64,000 nucleotides of DNA from Pomphorhynchus laevis (GCA_012934845.2 WNNJ02000663.1:1-64000); one strand, 5' to 3'. Numbered from the stretch's first letter, positions 19,233-30,930 are shown. Program-made: numbers and translations. The notes: a model not told the origin generated them from the letters alone.

Positions 19233-21613
19233 TCACCCCCGAAGAGACCAGTCAGCGCGGACTATGTTGGGTAAGCGAGAAATGAGGAGCTTAAGAAACC
19301 TTAGTCTTTGCTCTGGGGGACGTCCTCTAGAGAAGAAGACTAATCCCGAGATAGCCCAAGTGCCCCAGAGGCGCACCTGGGTATTCCCATTCAACGACAG
19401 ATGCTGGGCCCGTTTCAGAGCCCAACTAGCTCTCTTCAGGATACGTTTTAGTCTATCCAGGTCAGCTTTCGCCGACCAGTTCACCGAAACGGTGAACCCC
19501 AGGTATTTTACTCGACTTGTGAAGGTAGGGAGTTGGTCAGAGGCAAATATGGAGGCAAGAGCAGAGAGTGCTAGTCTCTTAAGCTTTTGCTTCGTCGCAG
19601 GGGAGCCATGAAAGACAACCACCTGCGATTTGGCGGAGTTTAGAATAAGATTGGACCTGGGTAACTGGTCTTTTAATCTTAAAAAGAAACGGCTGATGTT
19701 AGAGACTACGTCCTTACACCTGCGTCCAGAGAACAGGGCTGTGGTGTCATCAGCGTACACCACTAGACGTTGATCACGCTGCTTAAATATTTTAAAGAGG
19801 TTTATGGAGCAGCAAGATACAAGACAGGAGAAAGAGGTGAACCTTGAGGCACACCCGTAATAGGGTAGAACTGACGCGCATCAGGGTCGTCTTCGTAATA
19901 AAATCGCTTGGTGTACAACAGTATCTCCACCCTGTTAACAATTCTCGCAGGCAACCCGAGGGACCTGAGAGAAGAGATAACAAAAGAAATGGAGATGCGG
20001 TCAAATGCAGCAGAAAAGTCAAGGAAAACAGCCACAGCAAGTTGATGGCTATTCTCCCGACAGAACTGATGCACTTCACCTGCTGCTGAATGGACTGAGC
20101 GACCTTTGACGAACCCATGGAAACCAGGTGGGATTAAGTTACGCCTACTTAAATGGTCGCGGATTCTACGCGCAAGCGCTTTTTCGTAGATCGAAACGAG
20201 GGAATTTTGAATCGAAATGGGCCGCAGGTCTTTAGGACATGAGACCGGATATTTCTTTGGAATAAAAATTCTACGGCTAATGTTGATGCCGGCCACATCG
20301 GATGGGGTGGCTAATAGCATTGTTACGGCCACCTCCCTTCTTTGATAGGCTGTCAAAAGCTGACAGACACGAGAAGAGAGTGGAGCGACGGTTTTGGAGG
20401 TGCCCGGAAGAGGCCCCCAGGCATTGAGAATATCTGGAACTGATATATCTCTACTCCTGAAGTCTCCCCAAGGCGGGATTGGTTGCGGTGATTGAGTGGC
20501 TCCATAGTTGTGTAGGGATAGTGACTCTTCCAAAACTCTATCAAGACCAATACTTCCGATCCAACCAGATGCTCTATCCTTCCAGCAAATAAACTTCTAT
20601 TTCTTGAATATCTTCCAGAAGGAAGACTGAGAAGGGTTAAGACGAGCAATGCTCGACTTATCTTTGCTCAGCTGGAACCAGTATCTGGTACGCCAGTATT
20701 CTATCGAGAGCGTCTGTTTGGCAGAAGAAGAGAGGTTAGGGAGATGCAGCAGTTTGGACAGGACCCTGAGTTTTGTCGGAGTGGGACTGAAAATGTGACC
20801 TTTATAGGTAGTCGATAAAATCGCGGTGGCTTGCGAAGAGAGATAGGAATTAAATCCGGTTAAACTCTCATTGCCAATTCGGGGGAAGCGTTGGATAGCT
20901 GCTCGGAAGACAGCCACCCTGATGGGATCAAAGTGGAATCTTCTACGAAGCAGGGAATCCTCTTCTATCCGCCAACGAATCAGGTCATGAGAGGTGGACA
21001 GATGTTGCCGCGATTGCTCCGTGCAGAAGGGTTTAAGCAACCACTTCTCATGGAGCAATAATAAGTCGAGGAGAGAATTCGTTGATGTGCAATGAAAGGA
21101 GGGGGACGGTGGTTTATGAATAAGATAACCGTTCCTGGCTCTGCGAAGTGCTGCATTAATCCAACGACCAGTTCTGTCGTTGAAGTCACCAAGTACCATG
21201 TCATAGCCGCCATCAATTATCCCATCCAGGAGGTCACGGTTCTTGTGGATCTCTCCCGGACGAATATAGACGTTGGCTAGACTGAGGCGTTTACCGTTCT
21301 TAACGAGTGCTATAACTAAACAAGACAGGGCTGGACACGAGAAGTTTAAAATGAGGGAAGACCTTAAAGAGCATTTAACTAAGGTCAAGAGTCCTTGAGA
21401 TGAAGAGGAGTGAGGCGGGGTTATATACGGAGTATAGTGGGTATAAATGTGCTTAGGGATAAATCGAGTAATGTCCTGGGGGAGACGGATAGACCGCGTC
21501 TCCTGAAGGACTATAACATCTGTGTCTTTACCAGATAGAAGCCTAAGGGCAGAAGCACCTCCCGAATTCCACTGAAGAATATTCAGTGAAAAAGGCTCGG
21601 GCTTACTCACCAT
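19233..21613 (-). pseudogene. LINE-D1 ORF2: endonuclease and reverse transcriptase
   Basis: The start ATG is at 21613. The N-terminal APE-type endonuclease has SLNILQWNSGGASALRL, VIVLQETRS, NVYIRPGEI, MVLGDFNDRTGRW, TNSLLDLLLL and STSHDLIRW. The RT has DLRPISIQNSLVSIYEKALA, FHGFVKGRS, motif A AVFLDFSAAFDRI, motif B GVPQGSPLSPVLY and motif C VYADDTTALF, then LNSAKSQVVVFHG and KYLGFTV. It makes nicked-target DNA copies of its own RNA (target-primed reverse transcription). The frame is broken by one in-frame TAG at 20597-20599 between endonuclease and RT, and by one frameshift between 19802 and 19763 just before YADD. Otherwise catalytic residues are present. Length of about 790 codons is short for I-type ORF2 because no RNase H follows. 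Confidence 0.85.
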
Positions 21614-21645
21614 TGTGATAGATTAGTTGAGACGGAGTAGCCGAC

Positions 21646-22845
21646 CTAGACAGAGCCAGGAGTGGGAAGGTTGCCCTTTCCACCACCAGCCCTATCAGGG
21701 GTCAGTACACCCTGGGCGATATCTTCATCTCCCAGGCCGTAAAGGTGCTTACCCATTTTATTTGGGGGAACCGTCCGAGCGGACCCGCCTCTCTTCTTTG
21801 ATTTAGGTGTAACTGTAACTTCAGGGGAAGACGGAGCAGCCAGAAACGCTCCAAGCAAGGGAGGAATCATTTGCTGTAACTGAACAAGGATTACTTTCAT
21901 ATTATCGTCTAATAAAAATAAGATATCTTTATTCGACATTCTATCGTTTACAGGTGGATCCGACGCTGCTTTGACAAAAGATTTAGACTCAGAGGGAGAG
22001 GCAGAGTGCCTATTCCTGTATTCCATAAAGGATCGACAACGACGGGACCACGCTGGGTGGTCACCGCCGCAATTCTTGCATATAGAAGATTCAATACATT
22101 TGATGTCCTCCACCAATGAAGGACAGTCTGCCTTTGAGCATACCCCACAACACCTTTCTTCCTTACAAGTGGAGGCCCAATGCCCCCACTTGTGGCAGTT
22201 GTTACAGTGTGGATATGTTAAGCAGTTGGAATCGATGAGCATAAATTTGAGGTTATACCCCATAAAGGGGTTAACCGTATTCAAGCAAAGGATCTGAGCA
22301 TTTTCGAGATCACAGGAGGCGAAGGCTACCGGAAGCGCCTCCCCTGTTTTTGATTTTAAAGGCCTGATTGTAGAAAGTTTGTAAAGCTTCTTTAAATTCT
22401 CTAGATCAGGTTGTTCTAGAAATGCCGGAAAGTTGTTGATTTTAACTGTTGCCTGTATAGGCTTAATTTCCAGTGTTCCAGAGTTAGAAAGAAATGAATC
22501 AAATTTTTTTTAATATGCGATCATGAGATCATGTGTAGTAAAATATACTCTGATCGAATTATTGAAGATTTTATATACTGTTAAATAGAACCCTTCCAGG
22601 GTATTCTAATGTGAACTTTCTCAGAAAAATGTTGAATAGCAAATGACGTTCTACCGGCTTTGTTGCAGTAATGATAGATAAGTTTTGTAGTTTTTTAATA
22701 GCGGGAAGTTCCCCTTTTTCGATAGAAGGAACAAAAACGGTACTCACGTGGTTGGTAGAGTTAATAATTGGAATTACCTTATCCAAAGTATCATTTTCCA
22801 TCGCTGAATTGATTGATTGAGAAGAGTTCATATTAGCTGCCATTG
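21646..22845 (-). pseudogene. LINE-D1 ORF1: zinc-knuckle nucleic-acid-binding protein
   Basis: From the likely ATG near 22845 (MAANMNSSQSIN) the frame runs through KPVERHLLFNIFLRKF, which is shared with copy D2. A TAA at 22571 and another near 22511 interrupt it. It then continues with IKPIQATVKINNFPAFLEQ and a Gag-like core. Three cysteine-histidine knuckles follow: CNNCHKWGHWASTC, CGVCSKADCPSLVEDIKC and CKNCGGDHPAWSRRC. The end is rich in Pro, Lys and Gly, and the stop is at 21646. ORF1 proteins of this type coat the LINE RNA and help target it. ORF2 starts 32 nt downstream, so re-initiation is plausible. Confidence 0.8.
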
Positions 22846-23159
22846 AGTATGTTACCACAGTATTACTATTGACCATAAAGTTGTCTTGATCGGTGGTTAG
22901 AATGTCTGGAACAGCTATAATATCCTCTTTTCCATTAGAAAAAAGAGCTTTTTTTGCACCAGAATTGCAAAAAACTAGAATCTTTTGAACCTCCGACGCG
23001 CTTGTTACTCGAGATGTTTTTTGCTTATTCAACCAACGATGTATGGTTTTTATACACGTTCGTTCACACATTAATGATGCGTATAATGGCAAGGCAACAA
23101 AACATAGAATCAAAGGTTGGCGGTAAATGACCGTTGCTTGCGTGCTCACAACAACTTGG

Positions 23160-26100
23160 TTTTATAAATTGCTTAGTTTTATAATTGGCTTAGCAGAGTT
23201 CGCAACTACCAGCGAAATTTACGCGTAATTCAGATCGCAACTCAAAAAAATGAGCAGTTTACAAGCAAGCAACGGAGAATCAGAGGAAACTAGTTTTTCG
23301 AGCAATCTTAGTAAAGAATTAGGTAAAAACATGATTTATTCTTTAAATACAGATTACCAGGTTAGTGCAGTTTCATCGTTTGATTTTCAGGGTGCGGAAT
23401 ATTCCCCCTATCCCTAAATAAAAAATCTGGTGGTTATTTCACTTACGCGATCAGTGAAGAGACAACACTTCTTTAATATATTTCTTAGACAATTCGCAGA
23501 CAAATATCTCAACAGAGTTCTAATTAACTCGATTAAGTTCTTCGAAACTGAAATAAAAATTTCATTTGCAACAGCTGACATATTGAAAGAATACTTGTCA
23601 TACTTTGAAATGAATTTGAAGAATATGGGTACCATTCAACCAAAACCCATACAAGCATTGATTAAAATCTTTAATCTTCAACAACAATAGGAAGATAATG
23701 ATATTGGTGTGTTTATGCAAGTTTATGAAATCTCCAACTTCAGATCAATATTGGGGAAAAGTGGCTTTCGCCTGCCAGTGGGCTTCTGCTCAGCCCGGGT
23801 TGAACAAGCTAAATATTGGTCAAATCGGCTTTTAATCCTTTCTTAGGATATAGCCTGCGCTTTACTATCCTAAGTTGTGAAGATTTTACTTTTCCACACT
23901 GCAGCAATTGCCACAAGTGGGAGCACTGGGCTTTCAATTGCTCGTGGCCTAAGACCGGTGGAGTATGTAGCTTGATTTCCTGCAAATTGTGATGGCTGGT
24001 TTAAAATGCGTAGGTTTCCCACTTTGTTCAAATTGTGGAGGAAGCCATCCGGCTTGGTACCGGAAATGCAAATTCTTCAAGGACTACAAGAACTTTTTAC
24101 CAGACAAGTTCTGGACAAGAAAATTGATTCCTTCTCCGAAAAGGCCTCAAGAATGACTGATAGCGAAATCCTCAGAATCACGGATACGAAGATTAATTAT
24201 GTCATTAGGAGATTGGAGGAGATAGTTTCTGCCCTGGCTTCATTATTCTGTGCCAGCCCGGTTATACCAACGCAAATTGCCGTTCCTAAATCTAAAAGAG
24301 AGGGCTTCGGCCCACGCCGTTACACCCATCAAGATTTGTAAACTTGTAAATGGCAAGGCTAAAGGCACCGATAAGGGAAATAAAGATAATGTCCGTGGGC
24401 ATTATCCATCCAGAGGGCAAGTGCCCCCTCTGGATGGCGCTTGTGGCGGTAAGGGCAACCTTTCTGCCCCTAGCTCTGTCCAGGGATGAGGCAATCCCAC
24501 CCAGCTGACCTAACACAATGCAGAGTACTCCTGAGCCTTTTTCACTGAATATCCTTCAGTGGAATTCAGGAGGAGCTTCTGCCCTTAGACTTCTATCTGG
24601 TAGAGATGCCGATGTTATAGTCCCTCAGAAGACGCGGTCTATCCGTCTCCCCCATGACACTGCTCGATTAATCCCTAAGCATATGTGTTCCCGCTATACT
24701 CCGTACATAACCCCGCCTCACTCCTCTTCATATCAAGGTCTTTTAACCCTTGTTAAATGCTTCTTAAGCTCGTCCCTTCTACTCAACTATTCTTGTCCAG
24801 CCCTTTCTTGTGTAGTAGTTTCACTCTGTAAGAACGGTAAACTCCTCAGTCTAGTCAATGTCTACATCCGTCCAGGTGAGATTCACAAGAAACGTGACTT
24901 TCTAGATAGGATTATAGATAGCGGTTATAACATGGTACTTGGTAATTTCAACGACAAAACTGGTCGTTGGATTAATGCAGCACTCCGCGGTCTATCCATC
25001 TAACCCAGGACATAACTCGATTCATTTTCCAGCACATTTGTTCCCACTATACTCCGTGCATAACCCCGCCTCACTCCTCTTCCTCTCAAGATCTTTTAAC
25101 CTTAGTTAAATGCTCCTTCTATTCAACTAGTTTTGTTCAGCCTTTTCTTGTTTAGTATTTGCACTCTGTAAGAACGGTAAACTCCTCAGTCTAGTCAATG
25201 TCTACATCCGTTCAGGTGAGATTCACAAGAACCGTGACTTTCTGGATAGGATTATTGATAGCGGCTATGACATGGTACTTGGTGACATAAACGACATAAC
25301 ATGATACTTGGTGATTTCAACAACAGAACTGGTCGTTGGATTAATGGAGCACTCCGCAGAGCCAGGAACGGTTATCTTATTCACAAACCACCGTCCCCCA
25401 CCTTTCATTGCGCATCAACGATTTCCGATGTGACCGGCATCAACATTAGTAGATGTGTTTTTATTCCAAAGAAAAATCTGATATCTTGTCCTAAAGACCT
25501 GCGGCCTATTTCGATTCAAAATTCCCTCGTCTCGATCTACGAGAAAGTGCGTGCTCGTAAAATCCGCGATCATCTAAATAGGCGAAACTTAATATCACCA
25601 GGTTTCCATGGGTTCGTCAAAGGTCGTTCGGTGCATTCAGCTGTAGGTGAAGTGCATAAGTTTTGTCAAGATAATAGTCATCAATTTGCTGTGGCTGTTT
25701 CCGTTGATTTTGCCGTTGCATTTGACCGCATCTCCATTCTCTTTGTTATCTCTTCTCTCAAATCCCTCGTGTTGCCTGCGAGAATTGTTAACAGGGTGGA
25801 AATACTGCTGTACACCAAGCGATTCTTTTATGAAGACGACCTTGTTGCGCGTCAGTTCTACCCCATTATAGGTGTGCCTCAAGGCTCCTCTCTCCCATCT
25901 TATATCTTACTGCCTTTATTGAACTCTTTAAAATATTTAAACGCGAACAACGTCTAGTGGTATACGCTGATGATACCACAGCCCTGTTTTCTGGACACAG
26001 GTGCAAGGACGTAGCCTCGGACATTAGCCGTTTCTTTTAAAGATTAAATGACCAGTTAACCCGGTCCAATCTTGTTTTGAACTCCGCCAAATCGCATGTG

Positions 26101-26620
26101 GTAGTTTTCCATGGCATGCCTGCCACCAAGGAAAAATTGAAGAGATTAGCACTCTCTACCCTGCCCTCCATTTTGACTAATCAACTACTCCCTACCATCA
26201 CGAGTCGAGTAAAATACCTAAAGTTCACCGTTACTGTGAACTGGTAGGCGAAAGCTGACCTGAATATTTTTAAACTTACCCTGAAGAGAGCTAGGTGGGC
26301 CCTTAAACAAGCCCAGCATCTGTCATTGAAAGGGAAAACCCAGGTGAGCATCTGGGCACTTGGGCTATCTCGGGATTAGTCTTTTTTCTAGAGGACGTCC
26401 CTCAGAGCAAAGGCTAAGGTTTCTCAAGAACTTCGTCTCTCGTTTACCCAGCATAGTCCGCTTCGACCGGACTCTTCGAGTAGTGAAAGACCCCAAATGG
26501 TTTAGTCGAAAGGCGGCGTGTTGGATTGGCTGGAGGGCTCAGATCCCCCGGACCTAAGGCTATAAATTAGAGGACTTTAAACAGAACGAAGAAAGAAGAA
26601 TTCTAGATATGTTGTTTTTT
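23160..26620 (+). mobile_element. LINE-D copy D2, rearranged and decayed
   Basis: ORF1 begins at the ATG at 23250 (MSSLQASNGESEETSF) and stops at a TAA near 23416. The frame resumes with VKRQHFFNIFLRQFADKYLN, KPIQALIKIFN, and a damaged knuckle region around 23880-24110. ORF2 starts at about 24518 (EPFSLNILQWNSGGASALRL). Its endonuclease is scrambled: from about 24991 sequence homologous to 24630 onwards starts again, and a third partial start occurs near 25300. After FHCAST at about 25420 the endonuclease end and the linker are deleted and the sequence joins the RT at DVTGINISR. RT motifs RPISIQNSLVSIYEKV, DFAVAFDRI and GVPQGSS follow, then VYADDTTALFSG near 25960. The 3' end is near 26620. 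Inactive. Confidence 0.8.
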
Positions 26621-26639
26621 CTTTTTCTATAACTGATAA

Positions 26640-26855
26640 CTTTTTTATTATCCACATATATTAGATTAGATTAAATTAGATTACATAATTAATCTAATTG
26701 TTTTTAGATTAATTAGTAATTAAAAAAACAATTATTAATTTTATTATTTATTAAATTTTGATTTAGCATTATTATGTTTTGTTTATTTTATAATTATATT
26801 AAATACGTAGACTCAGTAAGCTGATTTGATTTACTTAGATCGCAACTACCAGCAG
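26640..26855 (+). repeat. Family R, 3' part (copy R0), in AT-rich DNA
   Basis: AT-rich sequence from about 26745 (TTATTTATTAAATTTTGATT) runs into GATTTAGCATTATTATG and the module AAATACGTAGACTCAG at 26801, ending with CGCAACTACCAGCAG at 26841-26855. The same order occurs in R1 and R2. 26640-26740 is AT-rich with ATTAGATTAGATTAAATTAG runs. Confidence 0.65.
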
Positions 26856-27156
26856 TTGCAATCATCATTGGCAAAGTAGCCAGCAGAAATAAAAGATTTA
26901 AAAGAAAGATATATGAAGCCGATATTAGTCTAAATCCTATCAAACACAGCAATAAGAGGATGGATTCATTACATCCGAATCTGACAATAGAAGAAGACTG
27001 GATAATAAACGAACCCGTAAAAGAACACAATCACCAATATACAAATGATGAAAATTAAAGGACAAGGAGTGAGATAACTCTCAACGACCACACCCCTGTA
27101 AGAGATTTTGTTAAGCACAATTATTTATATCCTAGAAAAAAGATCCTTATGAGTTG
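26856..27156. other. Spacer; weak LINE ORF1-like trace
   Basis: Plus-strand frames here carry no strong motif. The stretch AAGGACAAGGAGTGAGATAACTCTC followed by ACGACCACACCCCTGTAA (about 27059-27105) recurs at about 27907-27955, and TTATTTATATCCTAGAAAAA recurs near 27960, so this is part of a duplicated block together with R1 and R2. Confidence 0.45.
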
Positions 27157-27430
27157 GGCCGAAACCTGATAGCATAGCAGTTCCTCCTGATGACCTCTAA
27201 TTCTTATTCTGATACAACGTCTGTTATTTATTAGTCAATTCATAAAAATGACGTTTATTTTAAATTTTATTTTTTATTTTTTATTTTTATTTTTAACTTG
27301 ATTTAAATTATAGAAAATCTAAAAACAATTATTAATTTTATTATTTAATTATTAAATTTTGATTTAGCATTATTATGTTTTGTTTATTTTATAATTATAT
27401 TAAATACGTAGACTCAGTTAGCTGATTTAA
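27157..27430 (+). repeat. Family R dispersed repeat, copy R1
   Basis: Starts GGGCCGAAACCTGATAGC, continues with AGTTCCTCCTGATGACC, CAACGTCTGTTATTTATTAG and ATGACGTTTATTTTAAATT, then an AT-rich part, GATTTAGCATTATTATG and AAATACGTAGACTCAG at 27402. No coding capacity. Could be a SINE or the 3' UTR of an unseen LINE. Confidence 0.75.
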
Positions 27431-27559
27431 TTAATTATATATTTAATTGTAGACATTATATACTTGGATCATTTGGTTGATATTTTATGATACTATATTT
27501 TCGTAAATTGTAAATACAATAAAATTTAAAAATAAATAACATTTATTTTTAAAAAAATG

Positions 27560-27895
27560 GCGTGTTGGCCCCAACACGCTATGTTCGGTAGAGGAGTTAA
27601 AGGGCCGAAACCTGATAGCATAGCAGTTTCTCCTGATGACCACTAATTCTTATTCTGATACAACGTCTGTTATTTATTAGTCAATTCATAAAAATGACGT
27701 TTATTTTAAATTTTATTTTTTATTTTTTATTTTAACTTGATTTAAATTATAGAAAATCTAAAAACAATTATTTATTTTATTATTTAATTATTAAATCTTG
27801 ATTTAGCATTATTATGTTTTGTTTATTTTATAATTATATTAAATACGTAAACTCAGTTAGCTTATTTGATTTACTTAGATCGCAACTACCAGCAG
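27560..27895 (+). repeat. Family R dispersed repeat, copy R2
   Basis: Preceded by GCGTGTTGGCCCCAACACGC (27560-27579), a hairpin with perfect 9-bp arms. Then GGGCCGAAACCTGATAGC at about 27603 and the same order of blocks as R1, ending CGCAACTACCAGCAG at 27881-27895. Highly similar to R1 over more than 200 bp. Confidence 0.75.
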
Positions 27896-28046
27896 AAAGT
27901 TCCAGAGGACAAGGAATGAGATAACTATCAACGACCACACCCATGTAATTATTTATATCCTAGAAAAAAAGATCCTTATATATTAAATATAAAATTCAAA
28001 AACAGTGATGTATTGAATAATTGCACCTAATGCATATAGAAATAAT

Positions 28047-28135
28047 TATGGAGAAATAATTATTTCTCCATATGCATAAGGAGACATATGCATTTTGTTT
28101 ATTTCTCCAATTATAATTGGAGAAATAAACAAAAT
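28047..28135. repeat. Two long perfect palindromes (26 bp and 44 bp)
   Basis: 28047-28072 is a perfect 26-bp palindrome centred on AATAATTATT, and 28092-28135 is a perfect 44-bp palindrome centred on AATTATAATT. Both contain TATTTCTCCA and its complement TGGAGAAATA, so they are related to each other. Between them ATGCAT and ATATGCAT are repeated around AAGGAGAC. No loop separates the arms. Confidence 0.92.
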
Positions 28136-28169
28136 AAGAAAATTTTGTTCAAATATATCAGAACCAGAG

Positions 28170-29013
28170 ATTATGGTGCAAAAATAGCTTTTACCGAAAA
28201 ATAATACTTAGATACATACCTAGAGACTTTCAAAAAGATAGATGGTTTAAGTATAACTGACGCATCGGTTAAAAACAAAGGGTTGATCAAAAACGTTCCT
28301 GCATATTTCGACTTTAAAGAAGTTGAAGATTTCTGCCAAAAGAATGGATTCAACATCCTGAGATGTAAAGATAGAGGGTTTGGTGACATATCGTACGTGG
28401 TAGAAGCCACAACGGACGATTTAAAAAATGAAAAAGACCGATACGGTTTAGGGGGTAGGAAATCACAATACTTGAATTTGAGGACGAATGGAAAGAATGG
28501 CTTTTTCCAGTGTTTTCACTGTCAGGGCTAGGGACATTACTCTTCAATATGCGTATGCAATACCCCGAAGTGCGTTCACTGCGCAGGCGAACACAAATCA
28601 ATAGACTGCAATAACAAATTCAAAAGACTCTGCGCCAATTGTGGACAACAACATAAAGCCTTCAACCATAAATGTACATTCTTTATAAATTATGTCAAAG
28701 TATGTAACGTGTCATCTACGAGTACAACAAGTTATAGCGCAGTGGCACAATTCAATTTGAATTCATCTTTATCACAGATTTCGTATAATAATCATAACAG
28801 TCCAACTAAGCACTATTACTCTGTTATACCCTCTAATCCGTTAGATCATTCGCAAGGAAAGTATGCAACAGATCTCCAGAAAATCATACATGACCAAAAT
28901 GAAATGATAAAAAACCTAAACTTAACTATTCAGAACTTAATACTAAAGATAGACGAATTAGATAAGAAATTAAACCATGACGATGCTGATACGTGTTATA
29001 CTGAGAACAAATA
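28170..29013 (+). mobile_element. Jockey/I-like LINE ORF1 remnant
   Basis: The plus-strand frame contains VKNKGLIKNVPAYFDFKEVE and RKSQYLNLRTNGKNGFFQC, then a run of cysteine knuckles: CFHCQG, one in-frame TAG at about 28529, GHYSSIC, CVHCAGEHKSIDC and CANCGQQHKAFNHKC. A low-complexity Ser/Asn region and a Leu/Ile-rich, coiled-coil-like end (HDQNEMIKNLNLTIQNL) follow, with the stop at 29012-29014. This is the usual layout of ORF1 in Jockey and I lineages (nucleic-acid-binding Gag-like protein). No matching endonuclease-RT follows: the next element is of another clade. 29015-29390 shows nothing clear. Confidence 0.7.
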
Positions 29014-29389
29014 AATTTATTAATATTTGGCCAGTTTGCCAACACAAAGACAGAATCCAACATATCCGAACGGCAACGAGAAATCGCAAAAATCGGCAGC
29101 GAACAGCTTTAGGAAAGATAAAGGAAACATTGATCTCCATATAGCAACGATAAACAAGGAGGCCAATTCCTATATTAAATGAATAATACACCAAGATACA
29201 AATAACGAGTTGGAATTGTGTATCAATGAAAAACCTAGAATCCAAGGCATTATCTGTAATCGTATAAATGTTTTTATCTCTGGGATATTAGGATCATTAG
29301 GTCTCTTGGTTATTAGGGTTATGAGAGAAGTTTAGAGAGTACCTAGAACTTGAATTATAGGTCACCTTCGAAGATGTCCTAGAGAACGA

Positions 29390-30930
29390 TCAGGAACCTT
29401 CGTGTTGAAAAGCAGAAAACTCCTCAAACTGTCATTGACAAGACAGGATCTATGCTGACTGACATTGAAGAAATTAATGGTTGCTGAAAAGAGCATTTTA
29501 GGAGTCTCTAAAATCCAATCGATATGCCTTCTATTGTAGAAGTCGAGCCTTTAGAACCAACGGAAGAGCTAATCTCTTTGGAAGAGGTCATTGCTGTTGT
29601 TAAAAAACTTCCTAATGGCAAGTCTTCTGGAGTAGATAAGATTCGACCTGAAGCTTTAAAGGCTCTCGACGTTGTTGGCGTGAAGTGGCTATCACGGATC
29701 TTCAATGTTGCATTAAAGTCGGGCAAGGTTCCTAGTGAGTGGCGAACTGGGGGTGGTGGTACCGATCTTTAAGAAAGGTAAATAAAGAGTGTGTTCTAAT
29801 TATCGGGACATCACTCTTCTCAGCCAAACTGGTAAGCTATTTGCTAGGATTGTTGAGTTAAGGATTCGGTCCATAATTGAGGGACAGTTGCAAGAGGAAC
29901 AATGCGGCTTTCGTACAGGTCGTGGAACTATGGATAAGCTCTTTACTCTCTCAACTATCCTTGAACAGTCTTGGGAGTTCGCTCAACCTGTCTACATGTG
30001 TTTTGTAGATTTGGAAAAGGCGTACGACCGAGTTCCGCAAGAGATGTTGTGGGAGATACTATGGCAGTATAGAGTACCACACTATCTTCAGGTAGTGTGG
30101 CTTCTCTGTATGAACAAAGTTCGGTTCCATCAGGATAGCATCTCTGCTTTTTGCAGATGAAGTTGTTTTGTTGGATTTTTGTCCTGATGATTTACAATGC
30201 CTACTAGATCGATTCACGATGGAATGCCAAGCCGCACCTCCAAGACTGTCTCTATGTGCTCGTCTCGGATTCCGTTGCCAATGTCAATCCGGATTGAAGA
30301 AAATGTTCTTCCTGATGTGGGTCATTTCAAGTATGTTGGGGTGTTGTTATCGAGGGACGGCAGAAACATCAAGGAGATTGAGATGCGGATTTTTGCAGCG
30401 ACCTCAGCAATGCGTTCTTTGTACAGGTCTGTCGTGGTGAAGCAGGAGTTGAGTCTTGCGAAGCTTTCGGCTTACGACACAATCTTCGTGGCCGATCTTA
30501 ACCTATGGTCATGAGCTTTGGGTTATGACCGAAATGATAATATCTCGGATACAGGTGACAGAAATGAAGTTCCTTTGCGGTGTGGCCGGTCTTAGCTTAA
30601 AGATAAGGTTAGGAATTCGGTCATCTGGGATGGACTCGGGGTAAAGTCGCTGCTTCTCCGCATCGAAGTCAGCTGAGGTGGCTAGAACACTTTCTGAGAA
30701 TGTCTTGGGATCGCCTTCCTCGGAGGGATTTCCAGGTCGGACTCGCTGGAAAGAGACCTTGAGGGATACCTCGATACCAGTGGAGAGATCAAATCTCGAA
30801 ACTAGCCAAATACCGCATTGGGGTACCTGAAATAGAACTCTCATCTGTCGCCCAGGATCGCGATGTCTGGAGTAATTTGGTTGGTGCATTGTTCCACGAT
30901 GCCACACTCGGACCAGTGGTTGACAGAAAA
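29390..30930 (+). mobile_element. Rex3-like (RTE clade) LINE RT remnant
   Basis: The plus-strand RT is close to vertebrate and invertebrate Rex3/RTE proteins: EEVIAVVKKLPNGKSSGVDK and IRPEALKALDVVGVKWLSR, then SEWRTG with an extra base in the following G/T run (frame changes near 29750). It continues CSNYRDITLLSQTGKLFARI, EEQCGFRTGRGTMDKLFTL and YMCFVDLEKAYDRVPQEMLW. After about 30140 the section with motif B (QGCPLSP in relatives) is missing and the sequence joins LLFADEVVLL, with FADE where FADD is expected. Then FKYVGVLLSRDGR and MRSLYRSVVVKQELS. The C-terminal part is fragmentary to about 30930. Deleted and shifted, hence dead. Confidence 0.8.

Larger units (their letters stand above)
19140..23155 (-). 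mobile_element. LINE-D copy D1, nearly complete (I/R1-like two-ORF LINE)
   Basis: The minus-strand element has a zinc-knuckle ORF1 (about 22845-21646) followed by an endonuclease-RT ORF2 (21613-19233). The two are separated by 32 nt. No RNase H domain is visible. The 3' UTR lies left of 19233; its exact end near 19140 is not fixed. The 5' side reaches at least 23030, where about 125 bp also occur at 18465-18590. Only two defects are seen in ORF2 and two stops in ORF1, so this copy is the best guide to the family. A second copy (D2) starts head to head at about 23160. Confidence 0.85.

Noticed and set aside
27157-27210. Hammerhead ribozyme core (GAAAC and CTGATGA) in family R
   Set aside because: The two core pieces occur in an order and spacing (about 28 nt) that leave no room for the two closed stems, and the bases next to them do not pair as stem II. 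Copies R3 and R4 do not help.
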